Shown: in pieces, positions 22,425 to 34,318 of the stretch | Layout of the letters: every line of letters starts with the position of its first letter | Position numbering within the stretch: the stretch's first letter is position 1 | Source: Pyrenopolyporus hunteri | Taxonomy: Eukaryota > Ascomycota > Sordariomycetes > Xylariales > Hypoxylaceae | Assembly: GCA_902806595.1 (NCBI GenBank) | Contig: CADCXC010000003.1 | Span: 2,914,001-2,978,000 of the forward strand | Direction of reading: 5' to 3' | Length of the DNA stretch: 64,000 nucleotides | Program-made: the position numbers and the translations under genes | The notes under the pieces: model-generated | What the model saw: the letters and a program-made list of their open reading frames with translations, nothing else | What the model was told of the DNA's origin: nothing | Databases searched by the model: none

Positions 22425-25400
22425 ATAATCTGTAAAAGTTTGTCCAGCGGCAAACTAACCGTACCCCCCTTCCTCCCCCAGACCGTCTATCTGCGTATCC
22501 TATCCTACCTTATATGTAATAACGGCACTGATGACAAGCACTGATTAATACTGGACATCCACACGGGGAACAACGTGGATTGTTGAGTTAGCTGCGCTGC
22601 GCCGTGTCGATACATGCACGAGGAAATCCTTCATGCCGGCCACGTTCTGTGGCGCTCTGCGACGTGTCGCATTGGACTTGTCGCATTCATCCAAATAATG
22701 ACGGATTCCGCGATATTACTACGGGGTTAATCCCGCTTCGCATATACTATGTGCGTGTCTGCGTGTGTGCCCAGGTAGGTTTTCGCGCGTACGTACATAC
22801 ATAAACAACCCATCACCTACCCAAGCAGTGTACATACGGTCTGTATAAGACAGGCTCAGCGACCCAAAAGCCGCTAGCGATGGGCAAGGGAGCAACAAAA
22901 AAGCAACGAAGAGAAGGAAGACGCGGGCGTCCGCGGGGTTGAGCGGTCGTCAATGTCTATTTTTAGTCACTGGCAAGTATGGAACATAATATATATTACA
23001 GGACGGATATTATGATGAATGGTAACGGCTATGGCTCTACGAGGTATCTATCCACACAACCCAACCGGGTAGACACAGCAAATCCCACCGACTGACTAGG
23101 TACGTTTTAATAAACTATCCCGATAGGAGTCTAGAGTAATCCAGAGCCGATGGGTAGTAGTGCTACAATTTGCGGTGGGTTCCGGATCTTTATTTTCTTA
23201 CGACATCCAGATCCGCAACGTCAGCAACACCATCGTATCGTATGTACCCTATGTAAACAGGTGCGTATACCGCGTAACCCATACATACCCAGTACCGATG
23301 TGCTGTTATATGTACATACATACAACAAACACTCACACAACCTGTCTCACGAGATCTTGTTTTTGTGTCTCGCAGCCGCATAGGATCATGTGTCGCCGTC
23401 AGGACTGCTCCCAACAAGAGTCGGGCACGCGATGTGGCAATTTAACACCGCCTTTCTTTTCTTAAAAAAAAAAAATCTTTTTTTTGGTCTTGTCTCTTCC
23501 TTTCTTCTTCAAAGGCTGCAGGATTTGAGAGGATGGTTCGATTGTGCGGCACAAGAGTCATTGTCTGCATCTTCGGCCCGGCCCCATTTGATCTCCAGAC
23601 TTCGACCAACCTCGGATGTTGTGCATAGGCAGCTTTATGAAGAACCACTGCCCCGTGCTATTAGAACTGCATAACCATTCCGGACTCTTTTCCAATTTTA
23701 AGAACATATCCGGCGTCGAGGAAGAAACCCAATCATATATCCCGGATACGTGCTTCTGGACTCTTAATCTAACAAGGTTGCGTTTACCTAGACGAATGCC
23801 GGTTGCCCTGAAGCATGTAATATGAAGCTACTATCCAACGCCGCGGCTACGCATAAGCTTCCCTTATGTGCATAATTCCAGAAGTGACTAGACGCCGCCG
23901 CCCCACGTTTCCCTCACTATATTTTCGGTATGTTGCTTCTCGGCCACCGGGAATATCCCACGGGAAATAGGCTGTTATCCTATAATTTATATACCTACAC
24001 ATGAGCCTCCAGTGGAGGTGGCCCGGTCGAAGCAGAGCAGCTTGTGGACCACACCCCTTTATCTACATCACCCTCGGCGAAGTATGAACGTCATGTTGCA
24101 ACATTTTGGAGCTCGGCAGTCCGTCAGACAGCAGTAGCTCAGCCCGGTACTTATCGTCCTGTTCCAAATTGATCACATTAAACGAACAAGGCAAGCTAGG
24201 TACCTAAATTTTCCTTCGCACGCAGCCAACATCCTGAATAAGGGGTACGCTCTTCGTGAGACATCCCCTAGAGTAGGGGGGAGCTGCAGGAGCAATACCG
24301 ATGCAATTTCATCTTGCAGCCGAGTCCAGAACGAGCGGCCGAGCCTTGGGGTTCAAGGGGCGCCCCACGATTTCAAAATACCTCGCATGACGAATACCTA
24401 CCTAAGTAGGCAGAGAAATTGACCCTGTTATGTAGCATAATATTAGTATGCGCATACACTAAGAGAGACGAGTCTTCCGCGATTCATTAGTCACCAACCC
24501 GGCACTCGTTTAACACCCTGAATGTCGTGCGCTATCGTATTTAGTACAGTGTGAATAACTAGGAATGACCATGGACAATCCCCCTGCTTTTCGGGAAGAA
24601 GAGCACTGCCGGCCGAGTTTCGGGACTCGATCATGCATGAGGAGTTAATTCCCTTTTTTTTCCTCCCTCCCTTTTTCCCTCTTTGTTATTTTGAGACAAC
24701 GAGGGGCCGGCATAATAAACTGGTAATAAGATCCAGGTTAAGACGATCAGCACGTGCGGCGATCTCGCCAACGGCTCTACATTACCTCCCGTAGGCAAGC
24801 CACAGGAGGATTGCCTGAGACGCTATTCGTCGTGCGTCTTACGCGCCTTTTCAGCTTCTCTGCAACGATGAGACCAACGCTTGCCGCCTCACCCTTGAGG
24901 TTGCAACTGTGGCGTCATTGAGCAGAACTGATCAGCGCATCAAATGGACTGGCTGGGAAGGTCGAATTCATGCCCCCTGGTTGACCATGAGCGAAGGCCG
25001 GCATTCGGCCTAGAAGATCGTGTATGTATATTAACTACTTTTAATTATCAGGGTTATTTTACTATCCGCGCGGCGATGTCGAGGCCCATTTCTGTTTACT
25101 TGTAGTCTCTGTGCCGCAGGAGTAAGATGGTTCATCCGAACTGACGTGTCGCACCGCACATGATAAGCCGTGCTATGTAAGCGATCTGGTTAGATCTTAG
25201 CGAGTGAGCCGAGCGGACGAAATCGTTTCCGGGTTCGGTAGGTATTAAATTGAGGGAGAATTAAACAAAATAAGAATTAAAGGGGGAGGGGAGGGAGGGG
25301 GAAGGGGGGGCCTGTTCCCCTGGACCTTGGGTCTAGACTGGCTAAGTCCGCTACAGCCCCGCGTAATATTAAGTGTATTTTGCCTGGGTATGTGATAGGT

Positions 25401-26187
25401 ATGTGATAGCTACGTATAGGAGGTATGAATACGCGTGTTGGACTTGTTGAGCGGAGTACCACAGGCGGACTATATGTGTAATCCGTACATACATACAAAC
25501 ACCTCCCAGGCACAGGTACTTACCCCAGCGAATACGAATCCCGTAGGCATTGGAGCCATACGATTACATATGGAAATGCCTTAGAAGGCTTCGCGAAGAT
25601 CCAGATTGCCAGAAAGGTCGCTAGGCCGAAATCATGGGAATCTGAACCGAATCGTGGGTAATTTTGGTCGTTCCATTCGGGAAAACGAGGCGAGATACCC
25701 GGCTGCAGGTCAAAGCGATGCCCTTGACCTTTCTTATTCTCTGTTCAGTTACTGTACGTGCCGCAAAAACCAGGGTGACAAAAGTTCATCGTGATGTAGC
25801 ATCGCCGAGGAACGACCTCCGCGACGCTACCTACGACGAAATATCCATACGAAGGCCTCCACCTTGTATCGTACATACGGTACCTCATTAGACCACCCAT
25901 ACAACGCCGTTAACCTCATGGAGACCGAATCATATTTAGCGTGAATTGACGATGGGACTTGGAAAATACCCAACTTAGTAACCTAACCGCCTATCTGCTT
26001 TACTTACCAGTGTACGTAGGTACGTAACTCTCAGCCTCCTCTCCCTCATTTACACCTTTACGACCGCCTACCTACATGGCACCTAGTATATACGCAATAG
26101 TAAATAAAGTATGCTACGCTGTATCAACTTGAAGTTCAGCCATGGTAACTCATACTCACATACCTACATACGGACACACGCGCGTCG

Positions 26188-26260
26188 ACAACAATAACAA
26201 AAACAAAAACAACAATAACAAGAAGAAGAATAATAATACTTACAATAAGAAGAAGAAAAA
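26188..26260. repeat. AAC/AAG/AAT trinucleotide-rich tract
   Basis: Successive blocks of ACAACAATAAC, AAAAACAAAAACAAC, AAGAAGAAG and AATAATAATAC. Low complexity, non-coding. Confidence 0.85.
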
Positions 26261-27624
26261 CTTCGGGTGGTCATCCGACGACCTTCCCCAAATAACAAGC
26301 CGTTAGCTCCCCCCCAACTAGTAAACTCGCAGCTTGACCTGAAATGCTCCTCAGCTGAGGAGGCCATGCAACGCAACGCCCGTGGCAACAGGAAGGATTA
26401 TTACATGCTGTGCCTTTCCGTCACGCCCTCCCCTCGTGGCTTGCATGGAGCCCGGGAATATCGGCAATTGATCAGCATCCTGTTCCACGCCGCAAGCGCT
26501 CGGACGGTGAGCGACCAGGTCAAGCGATAGCCACGAGCGGAAAGGGAGAGGCAAGGACAAAAAGAAAAAGGAAAAGAAAAAAAAAGAGGCCAACAAGAGT
26601 TAATACGTAAATGATTAATAATAATAACGATAACTTCATTATCATGATTTTCGGTAACAACATAAAATGTCTTGGGTTCTTACTACTACTAGTGCTACCG
26701 GTACTACAACCACCATCACTAATCTATTTATCTACCTACCTAGCTATCCTTCGTATACACAAGTGACCGCGTCTTTTTTTTTAAACTCCGAATTCAGAGT
26801 CAGGAATATCCGCATCCGTTCTTTAGCCGTAGTACACAGTACCTACCTAGGTGTCACGTACAGGTAGTTCCTGTGTCTATTCTTAGAGATAGTATATAGG
26901 CATGTATGCACATACCCATACATGCTCTTCGGAAAAGCAGACGATCTTCTAATAATACTCGAGGAACCCGGACGGATCATAGATGGATCTGGCACGCGGT
27001 TTTCCACAACGGGGAGGAAGCGGCATCTGATTGAAGGATTAAATTGCTCCGGGATATGCAATGCGTGTCGCAACCACGGCCACGTCCGCTTCGGTACTCT
27101 AATCGCACAACCCTATACTTACATGTATTGTGGTGTATTGTATAGTAGATATTGCACACTTATAGTACAATACCTTAGCTTGCGGCCGCCGGCAGCGGAT
27201 TGCCCAAATCGATATTCCCCCCCAAACCCGCTATCGACGCTCGGTGTCTCATCGAGCAAACGATAGGGGGTATCGGCACATGGCCACGATCCACACAAGT
27301 GATGAGTCTATCTCCGTTGACCCCCGGACTGATTCGCCAATTAAACATTGAACATGTATGTTGCCTTGCTCGGTATGCAACCGCCGGCATCTCCAGTAGA
27401 TCTTCGCTTAAATATGTTACCCCTATTCAGTGAATCCCAAGCGAGGACGCCGAATCTCAAGGCGATCTCCGCCAAGACGGTCACGAAGCTCACGTAGTTT
27501 ACAAGAGTGAAGCAAACGTATTGCTCTGCCTCTCCCACTCCCAGGTGATCGCAAGTTCCCATCTCGATACCCATCGTGCATGTTGTGGTACTTCGTAATA
27601 GCAATGTGTGTGCGGACGAGAGGC

Positions 27625-30600
27625 CTATCCGACCCATCTTCGCGCGCTTCTGAACAGCCTAACCCAGGGTCCATACTCTCCCCACTGCTCGAGGAGGGCT
27701 GGCGGCGCGTACGACGCGGTATCGGCCACAAATGATCGCTCAGGATGAGGCATCATGGCTAGTACTCGGCCATCTTCGCTTGTTACTCCAGCAATACCTC
27801 CCGGGCTACCGTTGGGATTGAGCGGGTATTTCTCTGTCACATTCAGGTAATTGTCAACGTATCGAATCGGAATCATTCCCGCTGCATCAAGGGCGTCTAG
27901 CGAGTTTGGCGAGGAAAACGACGCCCTTCCTTCGCCATGCGAGACGACGATTGGGAACGCTGAACCATGCATGCCGTGGAGGAATACTGAAGGTTTCCCT
28001 ACGTTGTCTTGGATCTTGACCATGCTGAAACGTCCCTCAAATTGTTGGCTCGCGTTTTCCACGAACGTCGGCCAATGTTCCGTGCCGGGGATGAGCTCCT
28101 TTATTCGCGACAGCATCTGACAGCCGTTGCAGACACCGAGAGCGAACGTGTCCGGCCTCTTGAAGAACCCTTCGAATTCTCTTCGGGCATTCTCGTGCAT
28201 TAGAATAGACTTAGCCCAGCCTTGCCCCGCTCCCAGCACATCACCATAAGAGAAGCCGCCGCAAGCAGCCAGACCCACGAAGTCCGCCAGCGTACGACCG
28301 GAAATGATGTCCGTCATCATTACGTCAATTGGTTCGAATCCAGCCGCTTTGAATGCGAACGCCATTTCGGCATGTCCGTTCACGCCTTGTTCTCTCAGAA
28401 TGGCTACCCGAGGATTCTTGCCAAAGAGACCCGTTATAGAGGCTGTGAGAGGGAGTATCGTATCAGAGGGATCAAACGTAAGCTTATAAGAAATACCTGG
28501 GTCGGTTTGATCCAGAATGGTCGAATATTCGGACTCGGCGCAGGAAGGATTGTCCCTAAGTTTCTGCATCTCGAACGAAGTCTTCGCCCACCACTGTTGT
28601 ATCTCTTTCCTGTCAAGACTTACGAATGGTGTCGTGCCATAACGAACGGTTAGTGTCTGCTTCGATTTAGGCTGGACGCTGCCAAACTTTCTAATCAAGC
28701 CTGGAGGCGGCCCGCAAGTTGCAAAGCATCTTTTGAAATTCGTCTCGTCCGATGCGCGCACTTGGAACACGGCACCTAGTTCCTCGTTGAATAACGCGTC
28801 GATCATGTCGGCAATCGAGCCAGAATCAGCAATACCGTCCATCATCAGGTCAACGCCGCATCTTCCTGCGAACATCATCTCAGCTACGGTCGTAATCAAC
28901 CCTCCATCAGACCTGTCGTGATACGCGAGAACAACACCACTCTGATGCAACTGAGATAATGCATCAAAATAGTCTGCGATCAAATCCACGTCTCGCACAT
29001 CCGGGGCTTCGTGTCCCACGTAGCCAAACGATTGAGCAAGGGCAGATCCGCCCATGGCCTTTCTGCCCGCTGCTAGGTCAACGAACATCAGGACAGTCTC
29101 CCCGACTTCCTCGACTCGTCGAAGCTGAGGTGTCCACGTCTTTCTAATATCCTCGACGATCGTAAACGCCGAGATGACAACTGACACAGGTGCTGTTACG
29201 CTCTTAGCCTTTTCAGTCTCGCGATCCTTCCAGGTGGCCTTCATAGAAGTTGAATCTTTGCCCACTGGTATGCTGATCCCTAGTCTGTGATGACGTTAGT
29301 AACCTGGACGAACCACTATTGACTAGCACCTCGTCTCTTAAAATAGATAAAACACAAAATATAAGTGATTCGAGAAGCGAAGAAGCATTGTACTAGGGAA
29401 GCCCCCGGAAAGATCGATAATAGCCACGTAAAAAGGACGTGTATATGATTTAATACGTACCGAGGACACATATCAAGGCCAATAGCTTCAACTGCTTCAT
29501 AAAGAGCCGCCCCTTCACCAGGATGATTCACTGCAGCCATCCAATTAGCGGATAACTTGACTCGCCGCAGGCCACCCATGATGTCAGCAGCAGCTATGTT
29601 CATCAAGCTTTCGGCAACCGCCATGCGGGCAGACGCTGCAGGAGATATCAAGGCAATAGTTGGCTTCTCGCCCATGGCCATCGCTTCACCGTGCCTTGTT
29701 TTCGCGCCTATACTGAATGAAGTAGCGGTGACCGCAACGTCTGCCACGGGCGTCTGCCAGGGTCCTACCATTTGATCCCGAGCAGTAAGACCACCGACAG
29801 TTCGATCCCCAATCGTAATTAGGAAAGACTTCGACCCCACGGCTGGCATCCAGAAAACTCTCTGCAAGGCATTTCTTAATAGCTCGGCGTCGGATAGCGT
29901 AGCTCCAAATACTGTCTTTAGACTAGGGACCGGCTCGAACTTCGGTAGAACTGGTTTACGAGAGTTCACGATGCGCTGTAATCGGCGGCCCGGTGGGAAC
30001 AGCGTAGACATAGGGAGGTTGATGGGCCGTGAGGCTACTTTGTCTTTGGCGTTCCTATCAGTTAGAATAAGCTTAGGCACGCCGTCCTCGTCTTCAGACA
30101 CGACGGTGCCGACGTCTGAGAAGCCACAGCGTTCACGCCCTGGGTTACTTAGTCAGTTTTGATCAACGGCCTTGAAAACGGTTAGAACTTACTGCAAATG
30201 CTTACGAAGCGATTCATTCCTTCACTATTGACCAGCATGACGTAACGCTCTTGAGCCTCGTTGCACCCTGTTGCCATAGTGGTTAGTATACCGTCCCTCC
30301 AATTTGCTAGACTTGGGTACGAAAGAACTAAGCTGGCAGTATCGTGGGTCTAAGCACGATACATTACCATATGGAGGAAGAAGATAGGGGTTCTTTCTTG
30401 CAAATGCTCACATATTTGAAGAGGACTCATGCTACGATCCGCACTTTCAACTTGACGAAGCTCGAATTTGCCTCCGAATCCGGCATCTTTAACGAGCTCC
30501 GGGAGAGCATTGGATAGGCCACCAGCACCTACGTCGTGTATCATCGCCTGGAGACTCGCTAGTTAATAATAAGTCGATAGGGTATATAGTAAAATCGAAG

Positions 30601-32593
30601 GAATATATCAATGACACCGGTCCGAATAAACTGAGAGGACTTACAATAGGGTTAGCATCCCCTAGACTGACGCATGCGTCAATAACCATCTGAGCCCGAC
30701 GTTGCATCTCGGGGTTCCCCCTCTGTACGCTGTTGAAGTCGAGATCCGCGGTCCCTTCCCCAGAGGCATTACTAGACGCAGCACCACCGCCAAGCCCGAT
30801 CAGCATGGCAGGGCCACCGAGTACAATAACATGAGCTCCCTCGTGTACATCAGCTGGGTTTTTGAGTGCGTGCCCCGGTCTAACTCTACCGAGCCCACCC
30901 GCAATCATGATCGGTTTATGATATCCTCGCCAATCCGTCTTCTCTGCGGAGCTTGAATCATTCTTGTTGGTGCCATCTGTTAAGAGCGTACGGAAACACC
31001 CTGCAAGAGCAGGGCGCCCAAACTCGTTATTGAAACGAGCGGAGCCGATGGGCGCTTCGAGCATTATGTCTAGACTACTAGCATAATGCGCCGGGCGACC
31101 GATGTCAATCTCCCAGGATTGATGGCCCGGAATAAGAAGGTCGGAGACCCAGAAGCCACAAAGGCCAGCTTTGGTAGACGAACCTCTCCCAACAGCAGCT
31201 TCATCGCCTATGGGAAAAGTTATTAACATATCCAGTTTATACAGTTTCGCCGGGGGTCTAGGAGTGCCCTAGCGAAAGTAACCCTCTCAAGCTGGTAACG
31301 GAAACAAGATTAAAATCAAGATCAACTCACGGATCTCGCCACCGGAACCAGTGGCAGCTCCCGGAAAAGCTGTTAAGAGCCAAGAATTAGCACCGACCGC
31401 GTTTGCCAAAGGGGAACCATAAGATAGTGGCCACAGTACTCACGAGAAATAGCAGTTGGGTGATTATGAGTCTCGACCTTAGCTAATACGTGTACGACTT
31501 CCCTATGGAGCTTCCAGGACCCAGTCGCATAGTCAGGGGCCCAATAACTCCCAATTTCACCCTGCATTACCGCAGCATTATCACTGTAGGCCGATACAGT
31601 GTAGTCTGGTGTCCTCTTGTGCGTATTACGGATCATGTCGAACAGGCTCAAATCCTTAGTTATGCCATCAATGGTCCAGCTCGCATTAAATTGCCTGCCC
31701 AATCATGGTCAGTCTATGCTTCTCGGTGTAATCATTAGAGTAATATCATGTCCAAGAACCCGTCTTAGGATTTCTTGAAAAGATATACGGTTTAAAGCCC
31801 GCAACGGACGGATTACATTATAAAGAGTATTGTGGAAGCAGTGATAATGTAGCGGGAGGAAGCATAATGGGACGGAAATGTACTATGCTGGCTCGGGGTT
31901 CATCATCACTTACTTGTGGCGACAATGCTCGGAGTTCACTTGAGCGAACATGAAGAGCTCAATATCGTTCGGCGGCCGACCCAACTGAGTGAATTCCTGG
32001 ACAAGATATTCCATTTCAGACTGGTCCAGGGCAAGACCATGCTCGGTGTTATATGCTTTCAGCATATCGAGAGGGCTTTGGGCCCCGGAAAATATATCAA
32101 CGACCTCCAAAGGTAAGGGCTCCCGCTCTACGAACATAGAATTAAGGTCCGGTTCATTGGTAGATATGATCTCCGTCATCCGGTCAAACAGCAAGTTCGT
32201 AAACGGAATCTCGTCATTACTAAGAGGTTGTTCAAATTCCAGAGTAATGGATCGTGCCCGTTCTACTCGAAGGACCCGGTCGCCGAGGCCGCAAACCTCG
32301 CAAACCTTGGTGGCCTTGGAGCTCCATGGTGAGATGTTCCTAGGTACGATGTAATAGGTGCGGGTGTAGCCGATGTGTGTTAGAGGTGGAGTGCTATTGT
32401 CGCCAGGCAGTGGCAGTAACTGCTGAAGCTTGCGCAGGACGGCCTTCTTGTCTCCTTTGACATGCGCGTAATAGATCCAAGAGCCCAGAATGCTGGTGAC
32501 CTTGGTAGATGCGGTCTGGTTGATGCGGTCTTTCAGTTTCTTGGACTCGGAGGGCGTGAAGCAAGACTCCCCGGTAAGAACGAGGTATTCCAT
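27625..32593 (-). CDS. ADE6: Phosphoribosylformylglycinamidine synthase (FGAM synthase)
   Basis: Eight exons (32593-31914, 31694-31444, 31369-31331, 31207-30645, 30547-30412, 30267-30193, 30139-29461, 29284-27625) give 1360 residues, close to the yeast length. The enzyme performs the fourth step of purine synthesis, converting FGAR, ATP and glutamine to FGAM in the cytosol. Order of motifs: [42 protein letters not shown] (linker and first synthetase half), MIHDVGAGGLSNALPELV, the second half with LGISIPVGKDSTSMK, then a class I glutaminase domain with nucleophile Cys in LGVCNGCQ and MPHPERSF near the C-terminus. Exon 3 is only 39 nt and encodes part of the ATP loop. All seven introns (53-219 nt) are GT..AG. 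It is divergent from the PQ-loop gene, with 750 bp between the starts. Confidence 0.97.
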
Positions 32594-33343
32594 TCTGTCC
32601 AGCAGTGACCGAATGGTCCAAGGCTCTACTATTGTCTAGAGAGCGTCCCTCGTGTACCTGAAGTCTTATTGAGTACCACACTGTAGAAGAAAATGTTCAG
32701 CTCCAATGTGGGGTGGGGGGTTCGTAGCTTGCTCTTTTTTACTTTTTTTTTATCTTGTTTCCTTTGGAGGGGCAGAATGAGACCCTGCATCTAGTGTACG
32801 TCGTGGCCAATCGGTAACATGTGCTAAACCCAGTTTGGCGTTAGTTAAAGAAGTGCGATAAGTGATAAGGCCCATAGGTATCGGTGGTAGTGGGCGTTGT
32901 ATTTAACCGTCCTGAACCATAGGCAGGAGTACTTAACTTATGGAGGGTTGGTATTATACGATACGCGCAGTCCCTACGTCAGTGTTGGGTAGAGCCAAGA
33001 CATTGCTAAGCTTACCCCCCCTGTGTTATCATTCGAGTTCTGACCAACTGTTAAAATAAAAAGGATAAAAAAAGATAAAAAAGAAAAGTTGCATAAGTCG
33101 CGGTTCCGTTATCGCGTATGCTCAGCTTCCAACCTGACATGCACTATAAAGCTGCCCTGACCGACATGCTTGGATACAAAGCCTGGTTTTGAGCTGCACT
33201 AAACATATCTCGACCTCGTCCTATTTTGTGGTATCATCTCAGTGCTTGCCAATGTGCTTCTTGAAGAGTCTCCCATAGCATTGCGACCCATCGCAACCTT
33301 CCGCTTCGTCCGGTGTCATCGTCCAATACGGAGGCGATCCAAC
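32594..33343. other. Divergent promoter region, ADE6 / PQ-loop gene
   Basis: 750 bp with no gene. It contains T-rich (32735-32760) and A-rich (33053-33090) tracts, as expected for a bidirectional fungal promoter. No specific site is claimed. Confidence 0.7.
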
Positions 33344-34318
33344 ATGCACTTCTTCACAACACTGGCTGGCTATGCCGCCCCAATGTTCCTCATAGCATCC
33401 CCTATTCTGTCATATTCCGACCAAGCGATTGCTATGCATAGGTCGAGGTCAAGTGCTGGATTCTCCCTCGATATTCCTTTGATCATGCTTGTCGCGTCAA
33501 TATTCAGGTTTGCTGGTCCCCCTTTCGATATTATATCAAGACCCTTTGTACTAATTAGCACGTTGGTTATAGGGTCTTCTACTACCCGGGCGCGAAGTTC
33601 GACATAGCCTTATTAATCCAGTCATTTTGCAACATCTTCATCCAACTCATCCTCCTGAAGATCGCTCTCGACCACCGACCGCCGCCATCGTCAAAAGGGG
33701 GTGATGCTGCTTTACCCTTCGCGGGCGCACAAGATGGATTCGGAGGGTTTCAGAGACCATACAATTTTTGGCAGTGGCGCTCACCGAAACCGTACGTTCC
33801 CTATCAACCGCCTTATCCGGTTGCCTCTGCTAATTTTACGCCGTAGCTACTGGCAATTCTTGCTGTCCTTGTTCATCGGCCTAACTATACTCGAGTTGAT
33901 CCTCGCGCCGTTCCACTCGCTTTATCCCCGATACTCGGCTCTGATTGGATATATTGGCTTGTCAGTCGAGGCGATGCTGCCAATTCCGCAGCTTGTAGCA
34001 AATGCACGCTCCCGATCTTGTAAGGGCTTTCGGTTCTCCGTGCTAGCAAGTTGGTTGGTGGGCGATGCCATGAAAATGTTCTGGTTTTTTACGTCCACCA
34101 CTGCAATCCCCTTAGCCTTTAAGCTCTGTGGTATATTCCAGGCGGGCTGCGATGCTCTTATTGGCGTACAATATTTAATGTATGGTGATCAGCAACCAAC
34201 GATAAGAACGCAGCAAGCGTGGCCATACTCGGATGCAAAGTCGCAGAGAGCTGGGCCGTACAATGGACTGCAGACACCAACAGGGAGGAGAACTCCCCTT
34301 GCGGAAAAGACGATATGA
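33344..34318 (+). CDS. PQ-loop repeat membrane protein (SLC66A2/PQLC1 - Any1-like)
   Basis: Three exons (33344-33507, 33573-33791, 33847-34318) encode 284 residues. There are seven likely hydrophobic segments in two PQ-loop halves: AGYAAPMFLIASPILSY ... SRSSAGFS, then ALLIQSFCNIF, and a second half with GLSVEAMLPIPQLVANARSRS-KGFR. The second half has a clear PQ dipeptide; in the first the motif is degenerate (SYSDQ). Fungal and animal relatives sit in endosomal/Golgi membranes and are linked to lipid flippase control or small-molecule transport; the role here is inferred only from family. The loop after the first half contains NFWQWRSPKPYWQF, spliced across intron 2. Introns are 65 and 55 nt. 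The start ATG gives a family-like N-terminus. The hydrophilic C-tail (about 40 residues) is Gln/Pro-rich. Confidence 0.9.

Larger units (their letters stand above)
14608..27624. other. 13-kb gene desert upstream of the Zn2Cys6 gene
   Basis: No gene can be supported over about 13 kb. All open frames are under about 125 codons, have no family motif, and cannot be joined through plausible introns. The sequence is not conspicuously AT-rich, which argues against heavily RIP-mutated transposons, and no transposon ORF was seen. It holds simple repeats (listed separately), T-rich tracts (17710-17770, 21985-22052, 23464-23485), TAGG/CCTA palindromic tracts (15640-15720, 16310-16335, 16780-16855, 20915-20945, 21195-21220, 21465-21545) and hairpin-forming repeats. 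It may be an extended regulatory region or carry unannotated non-coding RNA; neither is shown. Confidence 0.6.

Noticed and set aside
23390..23830. Overlapping short frames around 23.5 kb that could be exons of a decayed gene
   Set aside because: Frames on both strands are equally long, no family motif could be recognised, and no splice-consistent join was found.
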